Shown here piece by piece: positions 25,690 to 35,769 of a DNA stretch of 64,000 nucleotides; position 1 is the stretch's first letter, and each line of letters opens with the position of its first letter. The notes beneath the pieces are model-generated. The model did no database searches. It saw only the letters and a program-made list of their open reading frames with translations, and was not told the origin of the DNA. Source of the DNA: Tumebacillus_A lipolyticus (GTDB lineage Bacteria; Bacillota; Bacilli; Tumebacillales; Tumebacillaceae); the NCBI RefSeq assembly GCF_042682745.1, contig NZ_JBHUIO010000009.1, positions 62,001 to 126,000 on the forward strand, in the 5' to 3' direction. The position numbers and the translations under genes are program-made.

Positions 25690-28600
25690 CTATCCGTTGG
25701 TCAATTTGGCTTGAATCTCTTCTGCTGACAGCGCTTCGATCTCTTGGAGCATTCGCTCCAGCTCTTCAAGCTCCGTTTGCCCCATCTGTTGCTCGACGAT
25801 GCGGTTGGACAGCGCTTCTACGGTCGGCGACTCGAACAGAACGCTCATCGGCACCTCAAGACGAAACGCGCTCCGCAGCCGTGCCACCAGCTGTGCGCCG
25901 AGCAGCGAATTGCCGCCGAGCTCAAAAAAATGATCCTGCACCGAAACTCGCTCCAGGCCAAACAGCTCCTGCCACAATTCGGCTACCGTCCGCTCCACCG
26001 CATTGCGCGGCGAGAGGAAGGGGCGCGATCGCTCGACCTGTCCCCCGCTCTCTTTGGTGATCGTCTCCAAATAGACGGACGTGTGGAAAAAGGACAGCGC
26101 CTCCAGGGCCGACTGAAAATCTTGCGTCGACACGATCACTTGCGAAATCCCGCTCCCCAAAATGCGCTCAAACGACTCGCATCCCTCCGCTGCCGTCAAA
26201 CCGTAACGCAGCTGCAACTCCTGCAGATGCGCTTGCAGCTGAGGGTGGATCATCGTCTGCGCCGCCTGCCACGCATCGAACTGCCAACCGCTCCAACTGA
26301 TGACGAATGAATTGGTTTCACTGCGCACAAAGGCGTCCAAAAAGGCGTTGCCCGCCGCATTGTCCACCTGCCCAAATCCGCCCGTAAAGGAGATCGTGCG
26401 CGAAAAGAGGGCAAAAAAGTCGAGCGGACGATCTGCGAACAGCTTTTGTAAGACGCGGGTGCCGACAAGCTTCGGCCGCAAGACGCGCTCCACCATCTCC
26501 CGCGTCTTCCATTGAATCAAGCCGGAGCCGATCACATCTTCCGCATGGATCACGCCGTGAACCTCTCCCAAACGGGCGCGCACCTCTGTCAGCACGTCGC
26601 TCATCTGTTGCTCATCGGCCACATCGGCGTGAAAGAACAGATGCTCCCCCTCGATCTGCGGACGCTCCGCTTCTGGCGGTGCGATCAGGACGAGCTTTGC
26701 CTGCACGCTGTCAGCCAAGTATTGCGCAAACGCTCTGCCCACTTCCTGTCCGGCACCGGTGAGCAGATAGACGCCGTTTTGACGCAGGCGCATCGTTTGC
26801 CCGCGCCCGGTCAGGCGAGCTTTTTCAAACGAGGGGACATAGCGGTATTTCCCGCGATAGGCGACGATCGGCTCGCTGGCAGCCGGCGCCGTACACTCTT
26901 CGATCAGCTGTTCGATCTGGCGCTCCTCCCCCTCCTTGAGCAGCAGATCGATCGACCGGCAGATCAGGTGCGGATATTCTTGGGGAATGACTTTGATCGG
27001 ACCGAGCAGAGTCGCCCGCTCCGGCACGACCACCTCGTCATCTGTCACATCTTGCAGCGATGCGGTCACCGCAAACAGGCGACAGGTCTGTCCCGGTTTC
27101 AGCTCACCGAGCGTTTGCGCAACAGACAGTAGCGAATACAATCCTAAATCCTGTAGATCGCCGCCCGTCTCCTCCCCGGTCAAACTCCACAGCTGAACGA
27201 TGTGTGAAGGATCGACGCGACGCAACAGTTGATCATAATCTGCCCGTAGCTGCGGGTTCAGTGTAAAATGACCGTCCCCGATCTCCGCAAATTGAGCGCC
27301 GGGCGAAACGGTGTATGCGGTAGCTCCGCGTGCCCGCAATCGCTGAACCAGCCGTTCGCCCAGACCCCGCGAATCGAGGAACACCAACCATTCGGTCGCC
27401 GTTTCCACCTCCAAGATCGGCGCCGACCGCTTCCAGGCGGGCAGATAAAACCAATCGCTCAGATCGGGAAGCTTGCTTTCGGTGCGAAACGGTTTTTTCG
27501 CAGCTGTCTGCAGATGGAACCGCCTTCGCTCAAACGGATAGGTCGGCAGCGCCACGCGCCGTCTGCTTTCCCCCGCGTACATGCTCGGCGCATGCAGCTT
27601 CACTCCTTGCAGCAACAACTGCCCAGCTGTGTGCAGCAAAAAGGCGACATCAGATCCTGCTTCCTCCCGATGTCGCGTCGAAGCGTAGACCGGTCTTCCC
27701 GCCCCTTTGAGCAACGCGCTTAACGACCGTCCCGGGCCGACCTCCAAAAAGAGGCAGTCAGGTTGTTTGAGCACTTCCGCAACGTTCAGATCGAACCTTA
27801 CCGTCTCGCGCAAATGTCGCACATAGTAGCGAGGATCGACCGCTTCCTCCGCTGTGATCCACGTCCCGGACAGGTTGGACAGGTAGGGCTGTTGCGGCGC
27901 GCGCAACGTCACCTTGGCGACCGCTTCTGCAAACGGTGCGAGCATCGGCTCCATCATCGCCGAATGGAAGGCGTGCGAAGTCGCGAGGCGGCGCGAGCTG
28001 ATCCCAGCGTCCACCAAAAAAGCTTCCAGCTTTTCCACCGCAGCGAGCGTCCCGGCGACCACCGTCGAAGCTGGGCCGTTAACGCTTGCGATCGCTAGGC
28101 GCTCTCGCTGAGCAGACTCTTGTACATCGGACCACAGCTCAGCGAGCAGCCGCTCAACCTCGTCCGCACCGAGCGCGACCGCAAGCATCGCACCAGGCGG
28201 CATCCCCTGCATCAATCGCCCGCGCAAGACGACCAGTTCGAGCGCATCTTCGAGCGACATCACGCCTGCGAGCACCGCCGCCACATACTCGCCGATGCTG
28301 TGTCCGATCATCGCGTCTGGCCGCACCCCCCAGGCTGCCCACAGCTTGGTCAGCGCATAGGAAAAGGCGAACAGCGCGGGCTGCGCATATTCGGTCTGCT
28401 CGATCGACCGCTCCGAAAAAATGGAGCGCAGATCAGCACCTAGAGATGGCGCGATCAACTGCGCCAACGAATCGATCTCCTGACGAAACGCGGGAATGCG
28501 CGCATACAATTCCCGCCCCATGTCCACATATTGCGCTCCCTGCCCGGAGAAGAGAAACACGACGAACGGGGGCGCACTCTCCTCGACCGCCGACCGGTGC

Positions 28601-30147
28601 GTCTGCTCGCGAAGTTTGGCCACCGCATCTTCCACGTTTTCACAGACGACTGCCAGACGGTGTGGATGCAGCGTTCGTCCCACCTGCAGCGTATAGGCGA
28701 CATCTGACAGATTGATCGCTTTGCGCTCCGCCAGATAGTCGGCCAATTGCTCAGCAGCTGCTGACAAGGCTGTCTCCGTCTTGGCGGACAACACCAACAA
28801 GTTCTGTTCGTTCATCCGATCAGAAGGCTCCTGCTGCGGTGCTTCCTCCAAGATCAGATGAGCGTTCGTCCCCCCCAGGCCAAAAGAGCTCACGCCCGCC
28901 CGACGCGCCGGCACCCCGTCCCACGCTCGCAGGCTCGTGTTCAAATAGAACGGGGAGCTCGCAAAATCGATCTGCGGGTTGGGCTCAGCAACGTGGAGCG
29001 TCGGCGGCAAAGCACGGTGCTGCAAGGAGAGCACCGTCTTGATCAACCCGGCCACACCGGCAGCCGCATCGAGATGACCGATGTTCGTCTTGACCGATCC
29101 GATCGCGCAGTATCCAGTTTGCTCAGCGCCAAAAGCGCGAAACGCTTGCGTCAGCGCTGCCAGCTCGATCGGATCGCCGAGCGGCGTTCCCGTCCCGTGC
29201 GCTTCCACATAGGAGATCGTCTCCGCCTCCACGCCTGACACAGCCAGCGCCTCCTGGATCACCGCCGCCTGCCGCTCCACGCTCGGCGCCGTGTAGCCGA
29301 CCTTCTGCGAGCCATCGTTGTTGATCGCCGATCCGCGGATGACCGCATAGATGCGATCCCCGTCGGCAAGCGCTTCATCCAGCCGCTTGAGCAACACGAC
29401 CCCTGCCCCGTTGCCGACAACCGTCCCCTGTCCGCTGGCGTCAAAGGCACGACAGCTTCCGTCGGGGGACAAGATCCCACCTTCCTGATAGAGATAGCCC
29501 GTCGTCTGCGGCTCTTTGATCGCCACGCCGCCGGCCAGCGCCATGTCGCACTCGTATGTCAACAGGCTCTGGCATGCCAGATGAACAGCAACCAGAGAGG
29601 TCGAACAGGCGGTCTGCACCGTAAGCGCTGGCCCGCGGAGGTTGAGCTTGTAGGCGACGCGAGTCGCCAGATGATCCGGGTCGTTTCCGATCAGCGCCTG
29701 ATAGTTGCCGACCGTCTCCACCCGCTCTGGATTGGCGTACAGGTGGTTGATATAGGTGTTCCTGCCTGCGCCGCCAAACACCCCCACATCGCTCGGGTAA
29801 GTTTTCGGATCGTATCCCGCATCTTCGAACGCTTGGTGCGCACACTCCAGAAACAGTCGGTGTTGCGGATCGGTCACTTCCGCCTCTGCAGCGACCATAT
29901 CGAAAAACGCCGCGTCAAACAGATCGGCATCCTCCACCACCGCACCGCGCTTGACATAGGAAGGATCGCACAAAAGCGCCGGGTCCACACCCGCCGCTTT
30001 TAGCTCCTCCTCAGTCAGGGAACGGATCGATTCCGCTCCCTGACACAATGCCTGCCAAAACTCATCAAGATCTTTCGCGCCGGGAAACCGTCCCGCCATC
30101 CCGATGATCGCAATTCCTTGTAAAGACTCTCTTGCTGTCAACGTCAC
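25690..30147 (-). CDS. Modular polyketide synthase KS-AT-KR(inactive)-ACP
   Basis: 1,485 aa. KS: VQTACSTSL (Cys near residue 181), HGTGTPLGD, NIGHLDAAAG. AT: FLFSGQGAQY, GHSIGEYVAA (Ser near 616) and SHAFHS, the pattern of malonyl-CoA-specific AT domains. KR-like region: TGAGQEVGRA nucleotide motif, then LFSRTISFTGGFGQVDNAAGNAF, where the catalytic Ser is Arg and the catalytic Tyr is Asn (near 1263), so ketoreduction is not expected. ACP: ELGGNSLL (Ser near 1412). The start is GTG at 30147 after GGAGG, overlapping the stop of the upstream NRPS gene by four bases (GTGA), so the two are translationally coupled. Expected role: one malonyl extension of the acyl-Thr intermediate, leaving a beta-ketone. 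No DH, ER or MT domain. Confidence 0.95.
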   Translation of the reverse strand: MTLTARESLQGIAIIGMAGRFPGAKDLDEFWQALCQGAESIRSLTEEELKAAGVDPALLCDPSYVKRGAVVEDADLFDAAFFDMVAAEAEVTDPQHRLFLECAHQAFEDAGYDPKTYPSDVGVFGGAGRNTYINHLYANPERVETVGNYQALIGNDPDHLATRVAYKLNLRGPALTVQTACSTSLVAVHLACQSLLTYECDMALAGGVAIKEPQTTGYLYQEGGILSPDGSCRAFDASGQGTVVGNGAGVVLLKRLDEALADGDRIYAVIRGSAINNDGSQKVGYTAPSVERQAAVIQEALAVSGVEAETISYVEAHGTGTPLGDPIELAALTQAFRAFGAEQTGYCAIGSVKTNIGHLDAAAGVAGLIKTVLSLQHRALPPTLHVAEPNPQIDFASSPFYLNTSLRAWDGVPARRAGVSSFGLGGTNAHLILEEAPQQEPSDRMNEQNLLVLSAKTETALSAAAEQLADYLAERKAINLSDVAYTLQVGRTLHPHRLAVVCENVEDAVAKLREQTHRSAVEESAPPFVVFLFSGQGAQYVDMGRELYARIPAFRQEIDSLAQLIAPSLGADLRSIFSERSIEQTEYAQPALFAFSYALTKLWAAWGVRPDAMIGHSIGEYVAAVLAGVMSLEDALELVVLRGRLMQGMPPGAMLAVALGADEVERLLAELWSDVQESAQRERLAIASVNGPASTVVAGTLAAVEKLEAFLVDAGISSRRLATSHAFHSAMMEPMLAPFAEAVAKVTLRAPQQPYLSNLSGTWITAEEAVDPRYYVRHLRETVRFDLNVAEVLKQPDCLFLEVGPGRSLSALLKGAGRPVYASTRHREEAGSDVAFLLHTAGQLLLQGVKLHAPSMYAGESRRRVALPTYPFERRRFHLQTAAKKPFRTESKLPDLSDWFYLPAWKRSAPILEVETATEWLVFLDSRGLGERLVQRLRARGATAYTVSPGAQFAEIGDGHFTLNPQLRADYDQLLRRVDPSHIVQLWSLTGEETGGDLQDLGLYSLLSVAQTLGELKPGQTCRLFAVTASLQDVTDDEVVVPERATLLGPIKVIPQEYPHLICRSIDLLLKEGEERQIEQLIEECTAPAASEPIVAYRGKYRYVPSFEKARLTGRGQTMRLRQNGVYLLTGAGQEVGRAFAQYLADSVQAKLVLIAPPEAERPQIEGEHLFFHADVADEQQMSDVLTEVRARLGEVHGVIHAEDVIGSGLIQWKTREMVERVLRPKLVGTRVLQKLFADRPLDFFALFSRTISFTGGFGQVDNAAGNAFLDAFVRSETNSFVISWSGWQFDAWQAAQTMIHPQLQAHLQELQLRYGLTAAEGCESFERILGSGISQVIVSTQDFQSALEALSFFHTSVYLETITKESGGQVERSRPFLSPRNAVERTVAELWQELFGLERVSVQDHFFELGGNSLLGAQLVARLRSAFRLEVPMSVLFESPTVEALSNRIVEQQMGQTELEELERMLQEIEALSAEEIQAKLTNG

Positions 30148-33100
30148 TTCCTCCTGTCTTTTCGGAACTGTTTCTGTTTGCTCAGCGCCTCCTTCTTGCG
30201 GCTTGCCTTGTCGCGCAGCTGCTCGACTTGAATCTGCGGCTTCGCCTCCTCATCTCCTCCTTGCAAATAGCCTGACAGCGCCTCGATCGTCGGGTGTTTG
30301 AACATCTCGACGATCGAAAACGTGCGGACGAGCTTCACCTGAATCTGATCGTGCGCCTTGGCCAGGGACAATGAGTGGCCGCCGAGGTCAAAAAAGTTGT
30401 CATAGATGCCCACCTGCTCGATGCCGAGCGCCTCTTGCCAGACGGCTGCCAGCGTCCGCTGCAACTCATTTTTCGGCGCAGCATACTGGGTTGCCACATC
30501 CCGACGGCCGCTCTCCGGAGCTGGCAGCGCCCGTCTGTCCACCTTGCCGTTTCCGGTGAGCGGGAACGACTCTAACCGCACAAACGCCGACGGGATCATA
30601 TACTCGGGCAGGCGACCTTGCAGATGTGCCCGCAGATCACCGCCTGTCAGCTCCGTCTCGCCAACTGCATAGGCGACAAGTCGCTTTTCGCCCGGCTCGT
30701 CCTCGCGGGCCAAGACGAGCGCTTGACGAACAGCCGGATGAGCTTCCAGCGCTGCCTCGATCTCTCCGAGCTCGATGCGGAAGCCGCGCACCTTCACCTG
30801 ATGGTCGATCCGACCCAGATAGTGCAGCTGTCCATCGCGCATGCGCCGCGCCAGGTCGCCCGATCTGTACAGCCGACCCGAACCGAACGGATTCTCGACA
30901 AATCGTTCTGCGGTCAGCTCCTCGCGGTTCAGATAGCCTCGCGCCAAACCTGCACCGCCCACATACATCTCGCCCGGCACGCCGATCGGCACCGGTTGTT
31001 GCTGCTCGTCGAGCAGATAGACCTGCAGATCGGGAATCGGGATGCCGATCACGCTTCCTGTCGCCGAGCGCACATCTTCGATCGACAAAGAGCGATAGGT
31101 GACGTGGACGGTCGTCTCGGTGATTCCGTACATGTTGATCAGCTTCGGTCGCTCGTCCCCGTGTCGCTCATACCAGGGCAGCAAGCTCTGCAGGTCGAGC
31201 GCCTCGCCGCCGAAGATCACATAGCGCAGGGCCAAGTCTTGGGCGACGCCTCGCTTCTCCTCCGCAGTGATCAGCTGTCTGAACGCGGACGGCGTTTGGT
31301 TGAGCACCGTCACCCGCTCGCTGATCAGCAGCTCGTAAAATGATTGCGGATCGCGGCTCACCCCATAGGGGACGATGACCAGTTTGCCACCGTACAGGAG
31401 CGCACCCCAGATCTCCCAGACCGAAAAGTCGAACGCGTAGGAGTGGAAGAGCGTCCAGACATCCGCTTCCGAAAAGCCAAACCAGTGCTCGGTCGCATCC
31501 ATCAGGCGCACGACGTTGCGATGTGGAATCAAGACCCCTTTTGGATTCCCCGTCGATCCGGACGTATAGATCACATAGGCGAGGCTGTCTGCCGCAATGC
31601 TTGCGGGGAGGTTTTCGGCGCTCTCCAACGCGATCTCGCTCCAGTCGCGATCGAGCGCGATCACCTTCGTCTGATGCTCGGGCAAGGTGGAGAGATACAT
31701 TTCCTGCGTGAGCAAAACATGCGCCTTCGCATCTTCCAACACATAGGCGATCCGCTCAGCCGGATAGGTCGGATCGAGCGGTACATAGGCGCCGCCCGCC
31801 TTGAGAATGCCGAGCAGACCGACGATCGTCTCCAGCGACCGATCGACGCACAGCGCCACCTTCACTTCTTCACCGACGCCATGCTTTTGCAGATGGTGCG
31901 CCAATCGGTTGGCGCGCTGATTGAGCTCCGCATAGGTCAGCATCTGCTCCTCAAACACGACCGCCACCCGATGCGGCGTTCGTTCCACCTGCTGTTCAAA
32001 GCGCTGATGCAAGCTGAGCTCTGAGCGGTGCTCGGCAACGAGATCGTTCCAGCCGAACAGCACCTGCTCACGCTCGGCCGGAGTCAAAAGCGGCAGCTCG
32101 GCGACGGAGCGATCCGGCTCAGCAGTCAGCCCGCCGAGCAGCACTTCCAGATGGCCTGCCATCCGCTCGATCGTGTCAGCATCGAACAGGTCGCAGTTAT
32201 ATTCAAAAGAGGCGAACAGTTTTCCGTCATGCTCAGCCATCGTCAGCGTCAGATCGAACTGCGCGACCTGCTGTTCGAGCGGATAGCCTGCAAAGGAGAG
32301 CGCACCGTCCATGCTGACTTTCGCTTCGTGGACGGCCAGCGCGTTCAATCCCGCTTCGTCCAAGTGTGATCGCTGCAACACGAACATCGCCTGGAACAGC
32401 GGCGGATAGCTCAGATCGCGCTTCGGTGCCAATTTTTCAACCAGCAGCGGCAGCGGATACTCCTGATGATCGAGCGCGTTCAGCACAGTCCCCCTCATCT
32501 GGTGCAAAAATTGGGCAAAGGTAGGTCTGTCTGCCAAATCTCCCCGCATGACCACCGGATTGACAAAATAGCCGACCGTCTCCGCATGTTTTGCGCTGCT
32601 TCTCCCCGCTGTCGGCGAGCCGACCAGAATGTCGTCCTGTCCTGTATAGCGATGTAAGAGCACTTGATACGCGGCGAGCAGCGTCGTGTAGATCGTAGCC
32701 CCGTTGGAAAGCGCCAGATCTTTTAACCGATCGGTCAGCTCGGTCGGAATGACAAAGCTGTGCGCCGCCCCGCGATAGGTCTGGACGGGCGGTCGCGGAC
32801 GATCGGTCGGCAAGTTCAGCACTGGGAGTGTACCTCCCAACTGTTTTTTCCAATAGTCGAACAGCGCCGCTCCCTTCGCCCCGGCCAGCAGGTCTGCCTG
32901 ACGCGCCGCATGCTCGCGATAGCTTAGATCAGATGATGCGACCTCGATCCGCTCTCCGCTCAAGATCTGCGCATACAGGCTGCGCAACTGTTGTACCATC
33001 ACGGCGAGCGACCAGAAATCCACGATGATGTGGTGCATCGACAAGAGCAGCAGGTGCTCCTGCTCGGATCGCTTCAGCAGATAGACGCGCATCAGCGAAT

Positions 33101-35537
33101 CCTCTTTCAGATCGAAGGGGCGATGTGCATAGCTGGTCAAACGCTCCTTCAGCTCCGCTTCGCTCAGCGCAGAAGCGTCTTCCACCACAAAGTACAACAC
33201 ATGGTTTTCCTGCGCCTTTTGCGCCAGTTCACCATCCTGCAGGACAAAGTTCGTCCGCAGTTGCGGATGCTTGCTCAACAGAACTTCGAAAGCGCGCTTT
33301 AAGGCTGCCACATCCAGCTTGCCCGGGATGCGCACCGCGCGCGAGATGTTGTAGGCGGACGATTCTGGCGCCAACCGCTGCATAAACCACATCGCCTTTT
33401 GCCCATAGGAGAGCTCGGCTGACGACGCCGCCAGTTCGGCAGACGGCCGATCGACCGTCGTGGCCGAAGCGCCCGCCTCCTCCGCGCTTTCGATCTGGGC
33501 GAGCACTTCGGCCGCAAGCTCCGCGAGGCTTGGACCGTCGAGCAATCTTGTGAGTGGAAGCTCGACGCCGAAGCTCGCTTCCACCTCATGCTTCAACTCG
33601 ACCGCCATCAGCGAATCGAGACCGACCGCGTTGAGCGATCGCTCGATCGACAGCTGTGCAGATGAGACTTTTAACACCCGCGACGCCTGTTCGAGCAGGT
33701 GAGCTGCGAGCACCGCTTGGCGCTCACCTGCCGCCTTGCTGAGCAGATCCTCACGCGTGAGAGCGTTGCTGTCCGCCGAGCTGATCGCCGCTCCCTCCTG
33801 CACACCGTCGATCTCGCTTTGCAGCAGAACGTCCAGCCCTCCGTGCAAGTATCGCTCTTTGCAGAGATGGCGCTGGATTTTGCCAGACGATGTCTTGGGG
33901 ATGCTCGCCGGTTTGATCAGCACCACCGCATGCACCTGCAGCTCATGATGCTTCGCCACCGCCTGCCGGATCGCCTCGCTCACCTCAACCAGATTCGACT
34001 TGCGATGCGCCCGCTCGATCTCCTGCACGATGACGAGCCGCTCTTCTCCGTCGATGTCGACCGCCACCGCAGCCCCAACTCCTGCCGCGACAGCCGGATG
34101 ACACTCGCCGACCGTAAACTCGATGTCTTGCGGGTAGTGGTTGCGACCGCGGATGATGATCAGATCCTTCAGACGCCCCGTCACATAGAGCTCCCCGTCC
34201 TTGACGAAGCCAAGGTCGCCGGTGCGCAGAAACGGACCTGCACCCTCCCCGTCGAGATAGGCGCCAAACGTCTCCTGCGTCTGCTCCGGACGATTCCAGT
34301 ACCCTTTGGCCACGCTCGGCCCAGACACCCAGATCTCGCCCACCTCATCATCCGCACAGGAGGTCGTCGTCACAGGATTGACGATGGCGATCTGTTGCTG
34401 GCACAGCGCAACACGCCCGCTGCTGACCAGCGTTCGGGTCGTATCCTGCTCTTGGTCGATCGCGATCACCCGGTTCTGTTCGAGCGCCTCCCCGTCAAAC
34501 TTGGAGATGATCGGCAGCTCCTGCTTGAGACCGCCGACGACGAACAGCGTTCCTTCCGCCAGCCCATAGCAAGGATAGAACGCCTCTTTGCGAAATCCGA
34601 CTCCCGCAAAATAGTTGGCAAACCGCTCCAACGTCTCATGCCGAACCGGTTCTGCTCCGGTAAACGCGTTCTCCCAGCTGCTGAGATCGAGCGTCTCCCG
34701 CTGCTCTTCCGTGATCTTTTGCACGCACAGCTCATAGGCGAAGTTCGGCCCGCCGCCCAGAGTCGCCCCTTTGCGGGAGATCGCCTCCAACCAGCGCAGC
34801 GGTTTCGTGATAAAGGAGACGGGAGCCATCAGCGACATGTGATAGCCACCATAGAGCGGCTGCAAAATACCGCCGATCAGCCCCATGTCATGATAAGGCG
34901 GCAACCAGACCACACCTTCAGACCGATCGTCGATGCCAAACCGCTCATGGATCAAGGAAAGATTGTGCAACAGATTGCGGTGGGACAGCATCACGCCTTT
35001 CGGAGCGGAAGTCGATCCGGACGTGTATTGCAAGAAGGCGAGCGACTCTTGGTCGATCGCCGGCTCGACCCACAAGTTCGAGCGATATGCTGGGATGTCA
35101 TCGGTGACCACCCATGCCAAGCTCTGCAAGCCTGGCGTATCTGAAAACCGCTTTTCAATGCCAAGCAGGATCGCCGATGAGGTCAGCGCAAACTTTGCTT
35201 GTGCATCGCTCGCGACCGCCTGCAGACGATCCAAGTTACCATTCTGACGAGGTGGATAGGCGGGAACCGCCTGCACGCCTCCATATAGACAGCCAAAAAA
35301 GGCGATCAAATATTCGATTCCAGGTTGGTACAACAGCAGCGCTCGTTCCCCAGTCGCCCCCATCTCTTGCAGGGTTGCGCCCAGCGCACGCGCTTTGCGA
35401 TCCAACTCCTGATAGGTGAGCGCAAGTTCCGCACCATCCTCAAGCATAAACGTATAAGCTGACCGCTCCGGTTGCTCAAAAGCCCGTAGTCGTAACAAAT
35501 CTACAAGTGTGTGAATCATCGTCGATGTATCTGTCAT
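30144..35537 (-). CDS. Lipoinitiation NRPS: FAAL-ACP-C-A(Thr)-PCP
   Basis: 1,797 aa, ATG 35537 after GGAGGG. Residues 1-590 form a fatty acyl-AMP ligase (YTSGSTSAPKGVMLSHRN, WLPPYHDMGLIGG, GRLKDLIIIRGRNHYPQDIE), which activates a free fatty acid and loads the ACP (AVGLDSLMAVEL, Ser near 640). The C domain (HHIIVDFWS near 834) has Phe in place of the usual Gly of HHxxxDG, a variant I associate with lipoinitiation C domains. The A domain has FDFSVWEIW (near 1371) and NMYGITETTVHVT; the pocket residues D-F-W-N-I-G-M-V-H-K are the classical threonine code. PCP: LGGHSLS (near 1720), followed by a highly charged Lys/Arg tail that may dock to the PKS. It is the first gene of the FAAL-PKS-C operon and sets the product class: an N-acyl-threonine-started lipopeptide. 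Confidence 0.96.
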   Translation of the reverse strand: MTDTSTMIHTLVDLLRLRAFEQPERSAYTFMLEDGAELALTYQELDRKARALGATLQEMGATGERALLLYQPGIEYLIAFFGCLYGGVQAVPAYPPRQNGNLDRLQAVASDAQAKFALTSSAILLGIEKRFSDTPGLQSLAWVVTDDIPAYRSNLWVEPAIDQESLAFLQYTSGSTSAPKGVMLSHRNLLHNLSLIHERFGIDDRSEGVVWLPPYHDMGLIGGILQPLYGGYHMSLMAPVSFITKPLRWLEAISRKGATLGGGPNFAYELCVQKITEEQRETLDLSSWENAFTGAEPVRHETLERFANYFAGVGFRKEAFYPCYGLAEGTLFVVGGLKQELPIISKFDGEALEQNRVIAIDQEQDTTRTLVSSGRVALCQQQIAIVNPVTTTSCADDEVGEIWVSGPSVAKGYWNRPEQTQETFGAYLDGEGAGPFLRTGDLGFVKDGELYVTGRLKDLIIIRGRNHYPQDIEFTVGECHPAVAAGVGAAVAVDIDGEERLVIVQEIERAHRKSNLVEVSEAIRQAVAKHHELQVHAVVLIKPASIPKTSSGKIQRHLCKERYLHGGLDVLLQSEIDGVQEGAAISSADSNALTREDLLSKAAGERQAVLAAHLLEQASRVLKVSSAQLSIERSLNAVGLDSLMAVELKHEVEASFGVELPLTRLLDGPSLAELAAEVLAQIESAEEAGASATTVDRPSAELAASSAELSYGQKAMWFMQRLAPESSAYNISRAVRIPGKLDVAALKRAFEVLLSKHPQLRTNFVLQDGELAQKAQENHVLYFVVEDASALSEAELKERLTSYAHRPFDLKEDSLMRVYLLKRSEQEHLLLLSMHHIIVDFWSLAVMVQQLRSLYAQILSGERIEVASSDLSYREHAARQADLLAGAKGAALFDYWKKQLGGTLPVLNLPTDRPRPPVQTYRGAAHSFVIPTELTDRLKDLALSNGATIYTTLLAAYQVLLHRYTGQDDILVGSPTAGRSSAKHAETVGYFVNPVVMRGDLADRPTFAQFLHQMRGTVLNALDHQEYPLPLLVEKLAPKRDLSYPPLFQAMFVLQRSHLDEAGLNALAVHEAKVSMDGALSFAGYPLEQQVAQFDLTLTMAEHDGKLFASFEYNCDLFDADTIERMAGHLEVLLGGLTAEPDRSVAELPLLTPAEREQVLFGWNDLVAEHRSELSLHQRFEQQVERTPHRVAVVFEEQMLTYAELNQRANRLAHHLQKHGVGEEVKVALCVDRSLETIVGLLGILKAGGAYVPLDPTYPAERIAYVLEDAKAHVLLTQEMYLSTLPEHQTKVIALDRDWSEIALESAENLPASIAADSLAYVIYTSGSTGNPKGVLIPHRNVVRLMDATEHWFGFSEADVWTLFHSYAFDFSVWEIWGALLYGGKLVIVPYGVSRDPQSFYELLISERVTVLNQTPSAFRQLITAEEKRGVAQDLALRYVIFGGEALDLQSLLPWYERHGDERPKLINMYGITETTVHVTYRSLSIEDVRSATGSVIGIPIPDLQVYLLDEQQQPVPIGVPGEMYVGGAGLARGYLNREELTAERFVENPFGSGRLYRSGDLARRMRDGQLHYLGRIDHQVKVRGFRIELGEIEAALEAHPAVRQALVLAREDEPGEKRLVAYAVGETELTGGDLRAHLQGRLPEYMIPSAFVRLESFPLTGNGKVDRRALPAPESGRRDVATQYAAPKNELQRTLAAVWQEALGIEQVGIYDNFFDLGGHSLSLAKAHDQIQVKLVRTFSIVEMFKHPTIEALSGYLQGGDEEAKPQIQVEQLRDKASRKKEALSKQKQFRKDRRK

Positions 35538-35690
35538 CGTCTCGGTCCCTCCGCCCTAGCACTCAATCTATAACCTAATCTACAAATTTAATAATTCAAC
35601 TTCTGTAACTCAACACCTTCTTCTCACTGAGCAATTGAAGGCGTTACCGACTGTTCGATCGATCGAATCGGCAAAAGCGGTCGGCCGAAC

Positions 35691-35742
35691 AAAAAAAGTG
35701 ACCTGCGCTCAGCCGTTTCAATCCGGCTGGCGCAAAGTCACT
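35691..35742 (-). terminator. Terminator of the VWA/MoxR operon
   Basis: AGTGAC...GCCAGCC on the minus strand pairs with GGCTG...GTCACT (outer arms 35697-35702 and 35737-35742), followed on the minus strand by a seven-T run (35691-35697). It follows the stop codon of the large VWA gene by about 28 bases and separates this operon from the FAAL NRPS gene. The remaining 35538-35690 must hold the FAAL operon promoter, but I see no convincing -35/-10 pair there. Confidence 0.85.
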
Positions 35743-35769
35743 CTCCTAGACGATCGTTCAAATGCTCGA

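Noticed and set aside
25690..30147. Trans-AT or methyltransferase-bearing PKS
   Set aside because: An intact AT with GHSIG and HAFH is present and no MT motifs were found.
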